From an uncultured SAR86 cluster bacterium (GTDB lineage Bacteria; Pseudomonadota; Gammaproteobacteria; Magnimaribacterales; D2472), in the NCBI GenBank assembly GCA_943788515.1, contig CALSQM010000002.1:161754-225753 (forward strand): a stretch of 64,000 nt of DNA, in the 5' to 3' direction. The notes beneath the pieces were generated by a model, which saw nothing but the letters and a program-made list of their open reading frames with translations, did not search any database and was not told the origin of the DNA. Position 1 is the first letter of the stretch; the number at the start of each line of letters is the position of its first letter. Shown here one piece after another: positions 34,016-43,460 of the stretch. Both the position numbers and the translations under genes were made by a program.

Positions 34016-34993
34016 TTACTGAGATAGCATAACCTCCGTTTTATCCCATAACTTATCAGCTTCATCAGTATCAATTGCCCAATCTGCAACTCCAAAATAA
34101 CGCAACATTGATTCATCTAGGTTTGCTTTTCTTTCTGCAACGTTGCAATTCTCACAAAACACTCCATCAATCTCATTCAGCATTGGACTAGTTGCACACC
34201 ATAGCGAGGTTGACGCTCCTTGTGTTGGAGTCTTAAAGTGTTTTTGTGCAAAATCAGATAGGCTTCCATCTTCGTTCGTCCACCCAAATGCAACCATTTC
34301 TTCATTCTGAAGATGACGTTGCAGTGGTGTAATTATCCCGCCAGGATGGACTGCAAAACCTTTGCCGCCATGATCTTTCATACGTCTATTAAATTCAATT
34401 GCTAATAGGGAGGACGCTGTTTTGGATTGCCCATAAGCTACCCACTTATCATACGGATTACTCTTAAAATGTATATCATCCCAAATTATTCCAGAAATAG
34501 AATGCGCAGAGGAAGAAAGGCTCACCAGTCGAGAATCCTCAGATTTTTTCATAGAATCCATTAATCCATTTGTTAGTAGGAAATGGCCAATTTGGTTGAT
34601 CGCAAATTGACTCTCCCAAATTTGATTAATTCTTGTTTCAGGACAGGCCATAATACCTGCATTATTTATGAGAATGTCGAGAGTAATATTCTGCTCATTA
34701 AAAGAATCTACAAATTTCTGAACTGAGTTTAGATCGCCTAAATCCATTTCAGCTATATCTTTTTTATCTACAATGCCATCAAGCTGATTTATTGCGACAT
34801 CAACTCTTTTAGCAGGAATAATAACTCGCGCTCCAGCATTTTTTAGCGCCCTTGTTGTTTCTAAACCTATACCTGAATAGCCACCTGTAACAATAATAGT
34901 TTTACCATCCAAGCTTATTCCTCTGAGTATTTCGCTAGGTTCAGTTTTTTGTCCAAAACCTGAAGCTATTGGTTTTTGTAAATCAGAAATCAT
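34016..34993 (-). CDS. short-chain dehydrogenase/reductase
   Basis: Classical SDR, 325 aa, of the retinol-dehydrogenase/WWOX-like type. Cofactor loop TGGYSGIG near residues 36-43, the NNAGIMA motif near 110, a catalytic serine in SLSSSAHS, and the YGQSK active site near 190. A longer C-terminal domain ends with conserved ENCNVAE residues. Substrate unknown. It is followed on the same strand by no partner; the serine hydrolase gene lies 40 bases upstream and may be co-transcribed. Confidence 0.88.
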   Translation of the reverse strand: MISDLQKPIASGFGQKTEPSEILRGISLDGKTIIVTGGYSGIGLETTRALKNAGARVIIPAKRVDVAINQLDGIVDKKDIAEMDLGDLNSVQKFVDSFNEQNITLDILINNAGIMACPETRINQIWESQFAINQIGHFLLTNGLMDSMKKSEDSRLVSLSSSAHSISGIIWDDIHFKSNPYDKWVAYGQSKTASSLLAIEFNRRMKDHGGKGFAVHPGGIITPLQRHLQNEEMVAFGWTNEDGSLSDFAQKHFKTPTQGASTSLWCATSPMLNEIDGVFCENCNVAERKANLDESMLRYFGVADWAIDTDEADKLWDKTEVMLSQ

Positions 34994-35033
34994 AATGAGT
35001 ACCTTTTAAATAGTTTTATTCTTTAATAAAAGA

Positions 35034-36251
35034 TTAAAGCTTTGAATATAAAGAATCAATCAACAAATTAGCTGTTTTATATAAATCTTTTGATGCATGC
35101 ATTTCGTTACAAATAAAAGAGAAACCTATTTTTTTATCAACATCACCAAATGCTACAGCTCCGCCCATCCCTGCATGACCAAACATTGAGCCCATAAATC
35201 TCGGAGCAAAATTCACTTTAAGTAATTTTTTACTTGCAAGCTCAAAACCAAGACCAAAAGTTATATCTGAACCAAAGAGAACTGAATCAGGTCCACTTGA
35301 GTGTGGCTGAAAAGCATTATGCAATGTATCTGGTGACATTAATGAATAACCGTTTCGCTCACACCCCATACTAAGAATTCCATAAAATTTTGCTAGCCCT
35401 TCAGATGTACCATGTCCATTTGCAGAGGGTATTTGAGCTTTTCTCCAATCAGCTGAGTTTACGTAATTTTTAGTTTCTCCCTCTCTTCTCTGAAAGGCAA
35501 TATTGAAATTACCAGCTATTAGAAATTTTTTAAAGTTTATAAACTGCTTTGGGAGAAGGAGATCTGGAATATATTTAATTTTAGAGAAGGGCAGTCCTTT
35601 GATTCTGTCATCCTCAAGAAGAATCATATCTGCACAATTAATCATATCCTCATCTGATAAACCAATTTTAAAATTAATATTAAGTGGGGCTGAGATCTCT
35701 TCTTTAAAAAATGTTCCAACATCTCTTCCATCAACTCTTTTAATAATTTCACCTACAAGCCACCCATATGTAACTGCGTGATATCCTTGAGAAGACCCTG
35801 GTTCTCCAAATGGTTCTTGTTCAGCTAGCGCTTGAGTGAAAACATCCCAGTTCTGCCAACTGCCCATAGGTATTCCATCCCTAAAACCAAAGTTATTTGA
35901 TCTGTGGCATAAAAAATCTACAACTTTTGTATTCTCTTTGCCATTACACCCGTATTCTGGCCAATAGTCAGATACTTTAGAGTGAATATCCAATTTTCCT
36001 TGATCAACAAGCATTGCAACGCAAGCAGCTGTAACTCCTTTTGTAACTGAAAAAACATTTACAAGAGTATCTTTTTCCCAAGGGATATCTTTTGCAGCAT
36101 TTTTGTAGCCACCATAAAGATCAACAATCATTTCGCCTTTATGCTCAATGGCAATAGAAGCGCCTGTTTCATGACCAGATGTGATTGAATCAGAAAATAT
36201 ATTCTGTATTTCAATAAAATCAGGCCGACAATATCCTTTTACATCATTCAT
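35034..36251 (-). CDS. beta-lactamase-fold serine hydrolase (esterase EstB-like)
   Basis: Class C beta-lactamase/penicillin-binding-protein family enzyme, commonly an esterase or peptidase. The catalytic SxxK is S68-V-T-K71 in FSVTKG, and a tyrosine motif lies in YHAVTYGWLVGEI. The KLL..GSMFGHAGMGG segment replaces the KTG box near the C-terminus. I start at ATG 36251 (about 405 aa); a TTG at 36287 would add 12 residues. No signal peptide, so probably cytoplasmic. Substrate unknown; it neighbours a P450 and an SDR. Confidence 0.85.
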   Translation of the reverse strand: MNDVKGYCRPDFIEIQNIFSDSITSGHETGASIAIEHKGEMIVDLYGGYKNAAKDIPWEKDTLVNVFSVTKGVTAACVAMLVDQGKLDIHSKVSDYWPEYGCNGKENTKVVDFLCHRSNNFGFRDGIPMGSWQNWDVFTQALAEQEPFGEPGSSQGYHAVTYGWLVGEIIKRVDGRDVGTFFKEEISAPLNINFKIGLSDEDMINCADMILLEDDRIKGLPFSKIKYIPDLLLPKQFINFKKFLIAGNFNIAFQRREGETKNYVNSADWRKAQIPSANGHGTSEGLAKFYGILSMGCERNGYSLMSPDTLHNAFQPHSSGPDSVLFGSDITFGLGFELASKKLLKVNFAPRFMGSMFGHAGMGGAVAFGDVDKKIGFSFICNEMHASKDLYKTANLLIDSLYSKL

Positions 36252-36349
36252 CTTATTTTTTGTTAATAAATTTCTTAGATCTCTCAAATAGATTAATACA
36301 GACTTTTATAATATAAAACAATTAGGTGTCAAAAAGAGTAGAATAAAAT

Positions 36350-37702
36350 ATGACCAAAAATTTTAATCTTTCATCTAAAATAATTAATAACAGAATTAAT
36401 GGCCCTGCTTTCGAAAAAAGTTTTACACACAAGCCGTCTGGATTTCTTAATGATTTAGACCTTTTTACAAAAGGTCAGCCCTTTGATTTATACAAAGAGC
36501 TAAGAGAAAATGCTCCCGTTTTCTTTCACCCTCCTATGTTGGGCGACCCCGAGCCAGGGTATTGGGTTCTTACAAGGCACGAAGATATAAAAAAGGTTTC
36601 AATGAATCCACAAATTTTTTCTTCCCAGTATTCGACTGGCACCTTATTAACATTAGGGTCTGAGGAGAACAGGCATCCTAAATTATTTAAATCAACTATA
36701 GATCATATGTTGAACCTTGATGGAGAAATGCATTTAAATTTAAGAAAAGAGCATATGCCTTTTTTTAAACCAAATTTTGTAAGTGAGCTGCAAAGTAAGG
36801 TTTCTATAAAAGTTACTCAGCTTTTAGATAACGCTGAAAAGCTAAATGAATTTAATTTAGTTAAGGAGCTTTCCCAACAATTACCCATATATACACTTTC
36901 TGAAATTCTTGGAATTCCTGAAGCAGATAGACAGAAATTAGTTGAATGGATGGAATTTCTAGAATTGGCTCAGTATTTTACTTTAGAACAGATTAAACAA
37001 AATAAAGGAGGGGTTACCGATACCACTCCCGATCCGGCACTTATTGATATGTTTAATAATATGATTGAAGAAATGTTTGATTATGGTAGATATATTCTCA
37101 ACCAAAAAAGAGAAAATCCAAAAAATGATTTACTTAGCGCTATCGCCAATGCCCAAATAGAAGGAGAGGAATTATCACCAGAGTTTCTCGATGGTTCTTG
37201 GCTCTTAATTATATTTGCAGGAAACGATACAACTAGAAATACGATGAGTGGCGGCATTAAATTGCTTAATGATAACCCTTATCAAAAGAAGTTAGTTCTA
37301 GAGGATTCTGAAAATATCATAGGCTTAATAAATGAGACCGTTCGTTACGTATCCCCAGTAATTCATATGAGAAGAACATCTTTAGTGGAGACAGAGATTG
37401 GCGGGCAAAAAATTGGGCCCTATGAAAAGATTGCCCTTTGGTACGGAGCAGCTAATAGAGATCCTGATATTTTTGACCGTCCAGATGATTTTAATATTTT
37501 AAGAAGTAATGCAGATAGGCATCTTGCTTTTGGAATTGGTAGGCATACATGTTTAGGCAAGCCAGTGGCATTAATGCAGCTAAGAGAATTTTTCTCACAA
37601 TTTTTATCTAGGTTTCCAGGTTACAAAGTAACAGGTGATTGGAAGGTTGCACCAAACAATTTTGTCCATGCAATACAAGAAATACCTATAAAGCTTCGGT
37701 AG
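36350..37702 (+). CDS. cytochrome P450
   Basis: Soluble bacterial class I P450, 450 aa, no membrane anchor. The I-helix oxygen-activation motif AGNDTT spans 290-295, the K-helix ETVR 329-332, and the heme loop FGIGRHTCLG 394-403 with the thiolate ligand C401. The region between K helix and heme loop (HMRRTSLVETEIGG, LWYGAANRDPDIF) is of the type found in steroid- and terpene-acting bacterial P450s such as the CYP125/CYP142 and linalool groups. No ferredoxin or ferredoxin reductase follows, though rubredoxin lies 13 kb away. Confidence 0.93.
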   Translation: MTKNFNLSSKIINNRINGPAFEKSFTHKPSGFLNDLDLFTKGQPFDLYKELRENAPVFFHPPMLGDPEPGYWVLTRHEDIKKVSMNPQIFSSQYSTGTLLTLGSEENRHPKLFKSTIDHMLNLDGEMHLNLRKEHMPFFKPNFVSELQSKVSIKVTQLLDNAEKLNEFNLVKELSQQLPIYTLSEILGIPEADRQKLVEWMEFLELAQYFTLEQIKQNKGGVTDTTPDPALIDMFNNMIEEMFDYGRYILNQKRENPKNDLLSAIANAQIEGEELSPEFLDGSWLLIIFAGNDTTRNTMSGGIKLLNDNPYQKKLVLEDSENIIGLINETVRYVSPVIHMRRTSLVETEIGGQKIGPYEKIALWYGAANRDPDIFDRPDDFNILRSNADRHLAFGIGRHTCLGKPVALMQLREFFSQFLSRFPGYKVTGDWKVAPNNFVHAIQEIPIKLR

Positions 37703-37765
37703 CGAGCTCTGAATTAGGTTTAAAAATTAATTGAAATATAATCAAATATTTGTTTATATACGAAT

Positions 37766-38131
37766 ATGATGAAATTTATATTATTATTAAGCTCACTCTT
37801 TTTTCTTCAAGCATGCAGCCAAGACCCAACAATAGAAAGGATTAAAGGCGGCACATTCAATGAGTGTGGTAAGGCAACTATTGGCGATCTAGTAGATAAT
37901 TTCTTTTCATCTCCTTCATGGGAAGCAATAGATGCAACTGATGGTAAAAACTATGTCAACCTTACTGGTGGAATGACATACGATGAACGCCCAGTGGATG
38001 CCCTCGTTCAATTTACTGCACCCATGTATGATAATGCAGGTTTTGAGATAAATGCTTTTGAAATGAATAACCTTCCTCAAAATGCGTTTATGGTTGGTTC
38101 TCTTGTAACGGCAATGTGCGACGAATATTGA
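37766..38131 (+). CDS. small lipoprotein, unknown
   Basis: 121 aa predicted lipoprotein with a signal peptide ending in a lipobox LQAC at Cys 17. The mature part (about 104 residues) contains two cysteines (in NECGK and AMCDEY) that could form a disulfide, a GDLVDNFFSSPSW stretch and a YVNLTGGMTY strand. It resembles small lipoproteins with a beta-rich fold, but I do not recognise the family. It is 63 bases downstream of the P450 gene on the same strand. Confidence 0.7.
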   Translation: MMKFILLLSSLFFLQACSQDPTIERIKGGTFNECGKATIGDLVDNFFSSPSWEAIDATDGKNYVNLTGGMTYDERPVDALVQFTAPMYDNAGFEINAFEMNNLPQNAFMVGSLVTAMCDEY

Positions 38132-38216
38132 AAAATTAATAAGACTTAGTTAATTTTTCTCTTTTGGTAAAAAAGCTTACTATTATAAAAATAATTATTC
38201 TGTAAAAAAACTTAAA

Positions 38217-38292
38217 TGGTGGCCTGAGGTAGAATCGAACTACCGACACAAGGATTTTCAATCCTTTGCTCTACCGACTGAGCTATCAGGCC
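38217..38292 (-). tRNA. tRNA-Phe (anticodon GAA)
   Basis: A complete 76-base cloverleaf reads on the minus strand from 38292 to 38217. Acceptor stem GGCCTGA pairs with TCAGGCC, with discriminator A and an encoded CCA. The D loop is AGCTCAGTCGGTAGAGC. The anticodon loop is TTGAAAA with anticodon GAA inside the AAGGA/TCCTT stem. The T arm contains GTTCGATTC. All paired regions are intact. Confidence 0.97.
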
Positions 38293-38355
38293 TTTGTGAA
38301 ATTGGATTATAGAAAAGATTTCACCCAATGTCATTAAGATTAAATTTTTAATTAA

Positions 38356-40959
38356 TTAAGTTCGCACCTTCGCATTAGTTGGATCATAAAGTGATCCCTT
38401 GCCAACGATCTTCACTGTAATGGGGTACAAGCCGTCGCCATCCTCATTAAAGTATTCTATTAAAAGCTTTTTGCCTTCTTGAGCAATCTCTTTAGGCAAA
38501 TAACCCATGACTACGAATTCTTTTATAGAAGGACAATACGACATCCCTGTTGTGTATGACCTTCTCCCTTTGCTATCTAAAGGCACGTCACCGGTATCTG
38601 GATTAATAATTGGTGCAATACCAACAGGATATCTAGTCTCACCTGAAACACTTAAATTATCTACAGTCATGGTGCACAGAAGGGCACAAGGTTCTTCCTC
38701 TCTGTGTTTAAGGTATGCAGCTTTGCCATGAAAATCAGCTTCTTTTACTAAAGGTCTTTGAATTGCTGCTTCACAAGCATTGTATTCCGTTTCAAGATCT
38801 GCGCCTTGGAGCCTAAAGCTTTTTTCAAGACGCCTGCTATTAGCATAGGTTTCTATACCAACAGGAATCACACCCACCTCAAGTAGAGAGTCATAAAGAG
38901 CTAAACCTTCCTCGCTATTATTGTTTAAATAAATCTCCCAGCCATTTTCTCCAACATAAGATATTCGAGCTGCCCAGACTTCAATTTCTTTACCTCCAGC
39001 TAAGCTTAAAATTAAATTTTTTGCAGTAACAAAAGGGAAATTTTCTAAAGTAATTTCATTTGGATCAATAAAATTACCCAAAGCAGCCTCTGCTTGAGGC
39101 CCCCATAATCCGAGTGTTGCAACTTCATGAGTACGTATCTTGATATCTGCATTTAAGCCATTGTCATCGCGGTAGTTTCTTAATAGAACCCAGTCTCTGT
39201 TCCCATCAGCACCGCCAGTTACTATTCTGTATTTATTATCTCCAATACGTGAAATTGTTAAATCGGCATGAACGCCGCCATCTTCATCAAGAAAGTTTGT
39301 GTAAACTACTTTTCCAACAGGAGTATTTCCACCAACTTTAGCAACTGATAGATACTCTAGCATTTGCTCTGCGTCTGGGCCTTCGATATCCATAATGGGG
39401 AAATGAGATAGATTAATCATTCCCACTGAATCACTCATGGCTAAATGCTCTGCATTAGCAAGTTCATAAGGCACATGGCGTCGATCCCATTCATTTTCTC
39501 TGATAGGAATATCTGTTAAATATTTTTCAAGTTTATCTCTATTGCTTTCATATGCTACTGCACGCTCCCATCTTGCCACTTCATTATCAAAGTGACCACC
39601 AAGCTCTTTCTCTCTTTCATAAAATGGGCTGACAAATTTTTCCCTTTCACTTATATAGGGCTCTCTTGGATGTACGGCAGGCGTATAAACAGTTTGTGAA
39701 TTTTCAAACACTCTGCTCTTAATAAAATCTTTTTCTTTTTGCTCAGGATAGAATCTTGCGATATCAAATGCGTGCATATCCACTTGAGTCTTACCAAGGA
39801 CCATTGATTCAGCGCACAGCCTTGCACAGCCAGGGCCATCTTTAACCCATACAGCCTCACATAACCAAAAACCTCTGACTTCTGGGCTTTCGCCTATTAA
39901 AGATCCAGCATCCGGAGTGACTGATAGAAGTCCGTTAAAAGAACTTTTCTCATCCCATCCAAGCTCATTCAGAATAGGTGTCGTTTCAAAAGCCTTTTCT
40001 AAAGGCTCTGCAACTTCCTCAAGATCAAGATAGCGCATAGAGTCTGAGCCCATTGTTTTTTCTGGATTACCAATATCCTCTGGATCAACCAGTCTTGGAT
40101 TTTTGTCTTCATAAAAACCCCACTCAAGCATTCCGCCATGTAATCTTCCAGTATCCCTTACATATGCAGAATTTCCTTGATCTCTTAAAAGTGGATAAAC
40201 TAGGAAATCTTCAGCACCTTGTGCTTCAGGTAATGGTCCAAAAAATAATAATGGATGTTCTAGTGGCATTAGCGGAACAGGAACCCCAGCTTTTTTACCC
40301 ATTAGCGGTCCCCATATTCCTGAAGCAATTACTACTTTTTTAGTTTTAATTGTTCCTTTATCTGTTACAACACCAACAACTTTTCCATTTTCAATTTCAA
40401 AGTCAATCGCAGGTGTATCAGTAAATGTTTTAAGAACGCCTTTATCCTTTGCTGTTTCCACCGCAAAACTAACTACATCTTGAGAACGGGGCGTTACTAG
40501 ACCAGCATCCGGATCCCACATAGCACCCCTAATAGATTCCTCTTCAAGTAATGGAAATTTTTCTTTAGCTTCTGATGCAGAGATCAGTCTTACATTAGTT
40601 CCAAAAGCCTTGCCTGAGGCCACTTTTCTTTTCAATTCTTCCCAACGAGCATCATCATCCCTTCTGCATATTTCCAACCCGCCTTTTTTTAAGAAAAATC
40701 CATTGTCCTCATAAAATTTTCTACTGAATTTTGTTGTCCAGCACCCCAACTTGTCATGGGTTGTGTTGTATACAAAATCAGATGCATGAGCAGTGGATGC
40801 GATGTCAGAGGGGATAACAGAAGATTTTTCTAAGCCAACAATATTTGTTTCGCCGAGATCAGCTAGCCAATAAGCAAGCATTGAGCCAACTATGCCACCC
40901 ACACCAACAATCACCACATCAGCTTCTGAGGGAAATTTAGAGTTTATTTTATCATTCAA
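38356..40959 (-). CDS. dimethylglycine/sarcosine dehydrogenase-like FAD-GcvT fusion
   Basis: 867 aa two-module enzyme. The N-terminal DAO-type FAD domain (about 10-400) has the dinucleotide loop VVGVGGIVGS-type region near residues 16-26. It also has a TAHA motif near 57 that matches the covalent-FAD histidine region of dimethylglycine dehydrogenase. A central FAO_M linker is followed by a GcvT-like folate-binding domain (about 480-860). The family oxidatively demethylates dimethylglycine or sarcosine and passes the one-carbon unit to tetrahydrofolate. Substrate choice cannot be made from sequence. It is a monocistronic minus-strand gene between tRNA-Phe and yggX. Confidence 0.85.
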   Translation of the reverse strand: MNDKINSKFPSEADVVIVGVGGIVGSMLAYWLADLGETNIVGLEKSSVIPSDIASTAHASDFVYNTTHDKLGCWTTKFSRKFYEDNGFFLKKGGLEICRRDDDARWEELKRKVASGKAFGTNVRLISASEAKEKFPLLEEESIRGAMWDPDAGLVTPRSQDVVSFAVETAKDKGVLKTFTDTPAIDFEIENGKVVGVVTDKGTIKTKKVVIASGIWGPLMGKKAGVPVPLMPLEHPLLFFGPLPEAQGAEDFLVYPLLRDQGNSAYVRDTGRLHGGMLEWGFYEDKNPRLVDPEDIGNPEKTMGSDSMRYLDLEEVAEPLEKAFETTPILNELGWDEKSSFNGLLSVTPDAGSLIGESPEVRGFWLCEAVWVKDGPGCARLCAESMVLGKTQVDMHAFDIARFYPEQKEKDFIKSRVFENSQTVYTPAVHPREPYISEREKFVSPFYEREKELGGHFDNEVARWERAVAYESNRDKLEKYLTDIPIRENEWDRRHVPYELANAEHLAMSDSVGMINLSHFPIMDIEGPDAEQMLEYLSVAKVGGNTPVGKVVYTNFLDEDGGVHADLTISRIGDNKYRIVTGGADGNRDWVLLRNYRDDNGLNADIKIRTHEVATLGLWGPQAEAALGNFIDPNEITLENFPFVTAKNLILSLAGGKEIEVWAARISYVGENGWEIYLNNNSEEGLALYDSLLEVGVIPVGIETYANSRRLEKSFRLQGADLETEYNACEAAIQRPLVKEADFHGKAAYLKHREEEPCALLCTMTVDNLSVSGETRYPVGIAPIINPDTGDVPLDSKGRRSYTTGMSYCPSIKEFVVMGYLPKEIAQEGKKLLIEYFNEDGDGLYPITVKIVGKGSLYDPTNAKVRT

Positions 40960-41090
40960 TATACGTACCTGTTAAAAGTGTAATTAAATAAATTAGACTC
41001 CATTTTTTTTATTTTGTAAATTAAAAAAATAGCTTTCTATTGGTTCTTATAAAGAAGTGTTGACTTGATTAATTCTGCTAGAAAAAATTT

Positions 41091-41360
41091 CTAATCCAAG
41101 GCTTTAAAGCCAGAGGCCTTTTCATAATCTTCGTTATTAAAGTACTTATCCATTTGGCTCATTAGCCACTGCCTACTATCAACATTAGACATATCTAATC
41201 TCTTTTCATTGATGAGGGTCGTTTGATGTGACTTCCATTCATCCCATGCTTTTTGGGATACTGATGATAGAAGATCTTGCCCTTTTTGCCCTGGCATAGG
41301 AGGCAATTTAAGTGCAGGAAGCTCCTTCTTAAATTTTTTGCAAAAAACTTTATCTGTCAT
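41091..41360 (-). CDS. yggX: Fe(2+)-trafficking protein YggX
   Basis: Small (89 aa) iron-trafficking and oxidative-stress protein. The invariant N-terminal cysteine lies in VFCKKF. The family motifs PPMPGQKGQ, AWDEWKSHQTTLINEKRL and NVDSRQWLMSQM are present. It overlaps mutY by 4 bases in the conserved mutY-yggX order, a pairing linked to protection of Fe-S enzymes and DNA from oxidative damage. Confidence 0.94.
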   Translation of the reverse strand: MTDKVFCKKFKKELPALKLPPMPGQKGQDLLSSVSQKAWDEWKSHQTTLINEKRLDMSNVDSRQWLMSQMDKYFNNEDYEKASGFKALD

Positions 41361-42382
41361 ATTTCTAAAATTATTTTTTTAATCGGTGCTGGCATACCCA
41401 CGTTGTTAATATCGATTTTATTTACCCAGCGATATTGACCATTTGATCTAACATCAAAAGATTTATTATATCTTAATAGTGTAATACTCATATTTAAATC
41501 TAAATGAGTTAATTTATGTTTTCTGCTTAAATGAATTTGACTTGAAGATTCTTTTTTTAAAATTTTATGCATTTTTGGTTGTTCAGAGGGAAGCCATAAA
41601 CCATCCCAAAATGTCTTTTCATTTCTTTTAAAGAGCAGATATTCATTATCTGTATGAGCAAGGGTAAAGTTAATATCTATTTGCGGCTTATTCTTTTTTG
41701 TTTTTTCTTTTTTCGAGCTTTTAGTAACTATCTTAAATGCAGAATCACAGATCGAAGCTATAGGGCACTGTGAACAAAGTGGATCTTTTGGCTTACAAAC
41801 AATCGAACCAAGATCCATTATGCCTTGGGTATAGTCAAATATATTACTTGTTGGAGTTTCATTCCTTGATATCTCCCATAAAATCTTATTTTTTTTTGAA
41901 GCAGATTCTTCAGTTACATTTAAGTATCTAATGAGAACTCTTTTTACATTAGCATCTAGGATTGGATATGATTTTTTATAAGCAATAGACATTATTGCAC
42001 CGGCAGTTGATTCACCAATCCCAGGAAGGGACATTAAATCGTCGAAGCTATCAGGAAATTCTTTATTGAATGAATTCTTTATCTGCTCTTTTGCTCTATA
42101 AATATTTTTCGCTCTTCTATAGAAACCCAGTCCAGACCAAAGAGCTATTATCTGGTCCTCACTAGCTAAAACTAATGAGTTGAAAGTAGGGTATGTTTTT
42201 ATAAACCTTAAGAAGTAGGGAATTACAGTTTTAACTTGAGTTTGTTGAAGCATAATTTCAGAAATCCAAATCTTATATGGAGTAATATTCTTTCTCCAAG
42301 GTAGTTCTGCTCTTCCATGAGATCTATACCACTCAATTATAAGATCAGATAACTGGTCTTTATCTTCTAGAATTTTACTCAT
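41357..42382 (-). CDS. mutY: A/G-specific adenine glycosylase MutY
   Basis: Removes adenine mispaired with 8-oxoguanine. The LPWR motif is near residue 26, SEIMLQQTQV near 45, and the helix-hairpin-helix LPGIGESTA leads to the catalytic aspartate in LDANVKRV. The 4Fe-4S cluster is C-x6-C-x2-C-x5-C in CKPKDPLCSQCPIASIC. A C-terminal Nudix-like recognition domain follows. The 341 aa length is normal. It overlaps gpmA by 4 bases and yggX by 4. Confidence 0.95.
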   Translation of the reverse strand: MSKILEDKDQLSDLIIEWYRSHGRAELPWRKNITPYKIWISEIMLQQTQVKTVIPYFLRFIKTYPTFNSLVLASEDQIIALWSGLGFYRRAKNIYRAKEQIKNSFNKEFPDSFDDLMSLPGIGESTAGAIMSIAYKKSYPILDANVKRVLIRYLNVTEESASKKNKILWEISRNETPTSNIFDYTQGIMDLGSIVCKPKDPLCSQCPIASICDSAFKIVTKSSKKEKTKKNKPQIDINFTLAHTDNEYLLFKRNEKTFWDGLWLPSEQPKMHKILKKESSSQIHLSRKHKLTHLDLNMSITLLRYNKSFDVRSNGQYRWVNKIDINNVGMPAPIKKIILEI

Positions 42383-43002
42383 TCATAGAGATTTTCTTTC
42401 TTAACAATAGAGCCATTATCATCAAATAAGAAATGAATTGGAGCTCCTGTTGGTATTTCAAGCTTTACGATATCTTCTTGTGATATATCATCTAGTTGCA
42501 TTATTAAAGCTCTTAATGAGTTTCCATGAGCTGCTATTAATATATTATTTCCATCTATAATTTTAGGCATAATTTGCTGATTAAAGTATGGCAAAACTCT
42601 TTCAGCAGTATTTTTTAGACTCTCTCCATCAGGTGGGGGTATATCAAATGACCTTCTCCATACATGAACTTGTTCTTCCCCCCATTTTTCTCTAGCATCA
42701 TCCTTATTTAAACCCGCTAAACTTCCATAATTCCTTTCATTTAATGCCTCATTTTTAGTTATTGCTATATTATTTTGAGCCAATACATCTAAAATTATTG
42801 AGCCTGTTTTTTGAGCTCTACCTAAATTAGAAGTAAACATTTCGTCAAATACAATTTCAGTTTTTTTGATTAGGACTCCTGCATTATTTGCTTCGTCTAC
42901 CCCAAGGTCTGTTAAATCAGGATTTTTCCAGCCAGTAAATAAATTTTTTTCATTCCATTCACTCTGCCCATGTCTTACGAGTATAAGATTTCTTTTTTTC
43001 AT
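42379..43002 (-). CDS. gpmA: 2,3-bisphosphoglycerate-dependent phosphoglycerate mutase
   Basis: Glycolytic/gluconeogenic mutase interconverting 3- and 2-phosphoglycerate. The phosphohistidine motif LVRHGQSEWN is at residues 7-16, followed by NLFTGWKNPDLT. The second histidine is in IAAHGNSLRA. At 207 aa it is the short dPGM type known from many proteobacteria, lacking the C-terminal tail of the 250 aa E. coli form. It is divergent from the rhodanese gene. Confidence 0.92.
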   Translation of the reverse strand: MKKRNLILVRHGQSEWNEKNLFTGWKNPDLTDLGVDEANNAGVLIKKTEIVFDEMFTSNLGRAQKTGSIILDVLAQNNIAITKNEALNERNYGSLAGLNKDDAREKWGEEQVHVWRRSFDIPPPDGESLKNTAERVLPYFNQQIMPKIIDGNNILIAAHGNSLRALIMQLDDISQEDIVKLEIPTGAPIHFLFDDNGSIVKKENLYE

Positions 43003-43052
43003 TTTTATATTTTTTTGAACTATTTTGTTTTATTTTAATAGATAATACCTCA

Positions 43053-43460
43053 ATGACTAATATTACTTTATTTCTAATTGATAATTATTATCTTTCTGTA
43101 CCATTATTTGTATTCATAATTTTATTAATTAGAGCTAACTCACAGAAGGGTGGAAAAAGGATTTCATGCCAAGAATTAATAGCCCTCGCTAATGCAGATG
43201 ATATCCTCTTAGTCGATTTGAGACCCTCTGATGACTTTGATAAAGGTCACATTACTGGTGCCATTAATATTCCCTTTAATACTTTAGAAAATAGTACCTA
43301 CAAACTTCAGAATTCTGACAAGTCGATTGTTCTTGCATGCGAAATGGGAAGTCAATCAGGCAATGCTGGAGAAATTCTTAATAAAGATGGGCTTGATGAC
43401 ATCTTAATACTTAAAGGCGGTATTGGAGAATGGAGACAGTCTAATCTTCCTTTGGTTTAG
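43053..43460 (+). CDS. membrane-anchored rhodanese-like protein (YibN-like)
   Basis: 135 aa protein with one N-terminal membrane helix (about 12-28) and a cytoplasmic rhodanese domain (about 40-133). The domain carries the LRPSDDFDKGHITGAINIP motif and a catalytic cysteine in LACEMGSQSG, near residue 96. The architecture matches YibN, which in E. coli lies next to a phosphoglycerate mutase gene. It is a probable sulfurtransferase; acceptor unknown. The 3' end overlaps convergent ntrC by 4 bases. Confidence 0.88.
   Translation: MTNITLFLIDNYYLSVPLFVFIILLIRANSQKGGKRISCQELIALANADDILLVDLRPSDDFDKGHITGAINIPFNTLENSTYKLQNSDKSIVLACEMGSQSGNAGEILNKDGLDDILILKGGIGEWRQSNLPLV

Noticed and set aside
38217..38292. 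tRNA-Phe as an integration site for a mobile island
   Set aside because: No integrase gene and no direct repeat of the tRNA 3' end were seen in the flanks.
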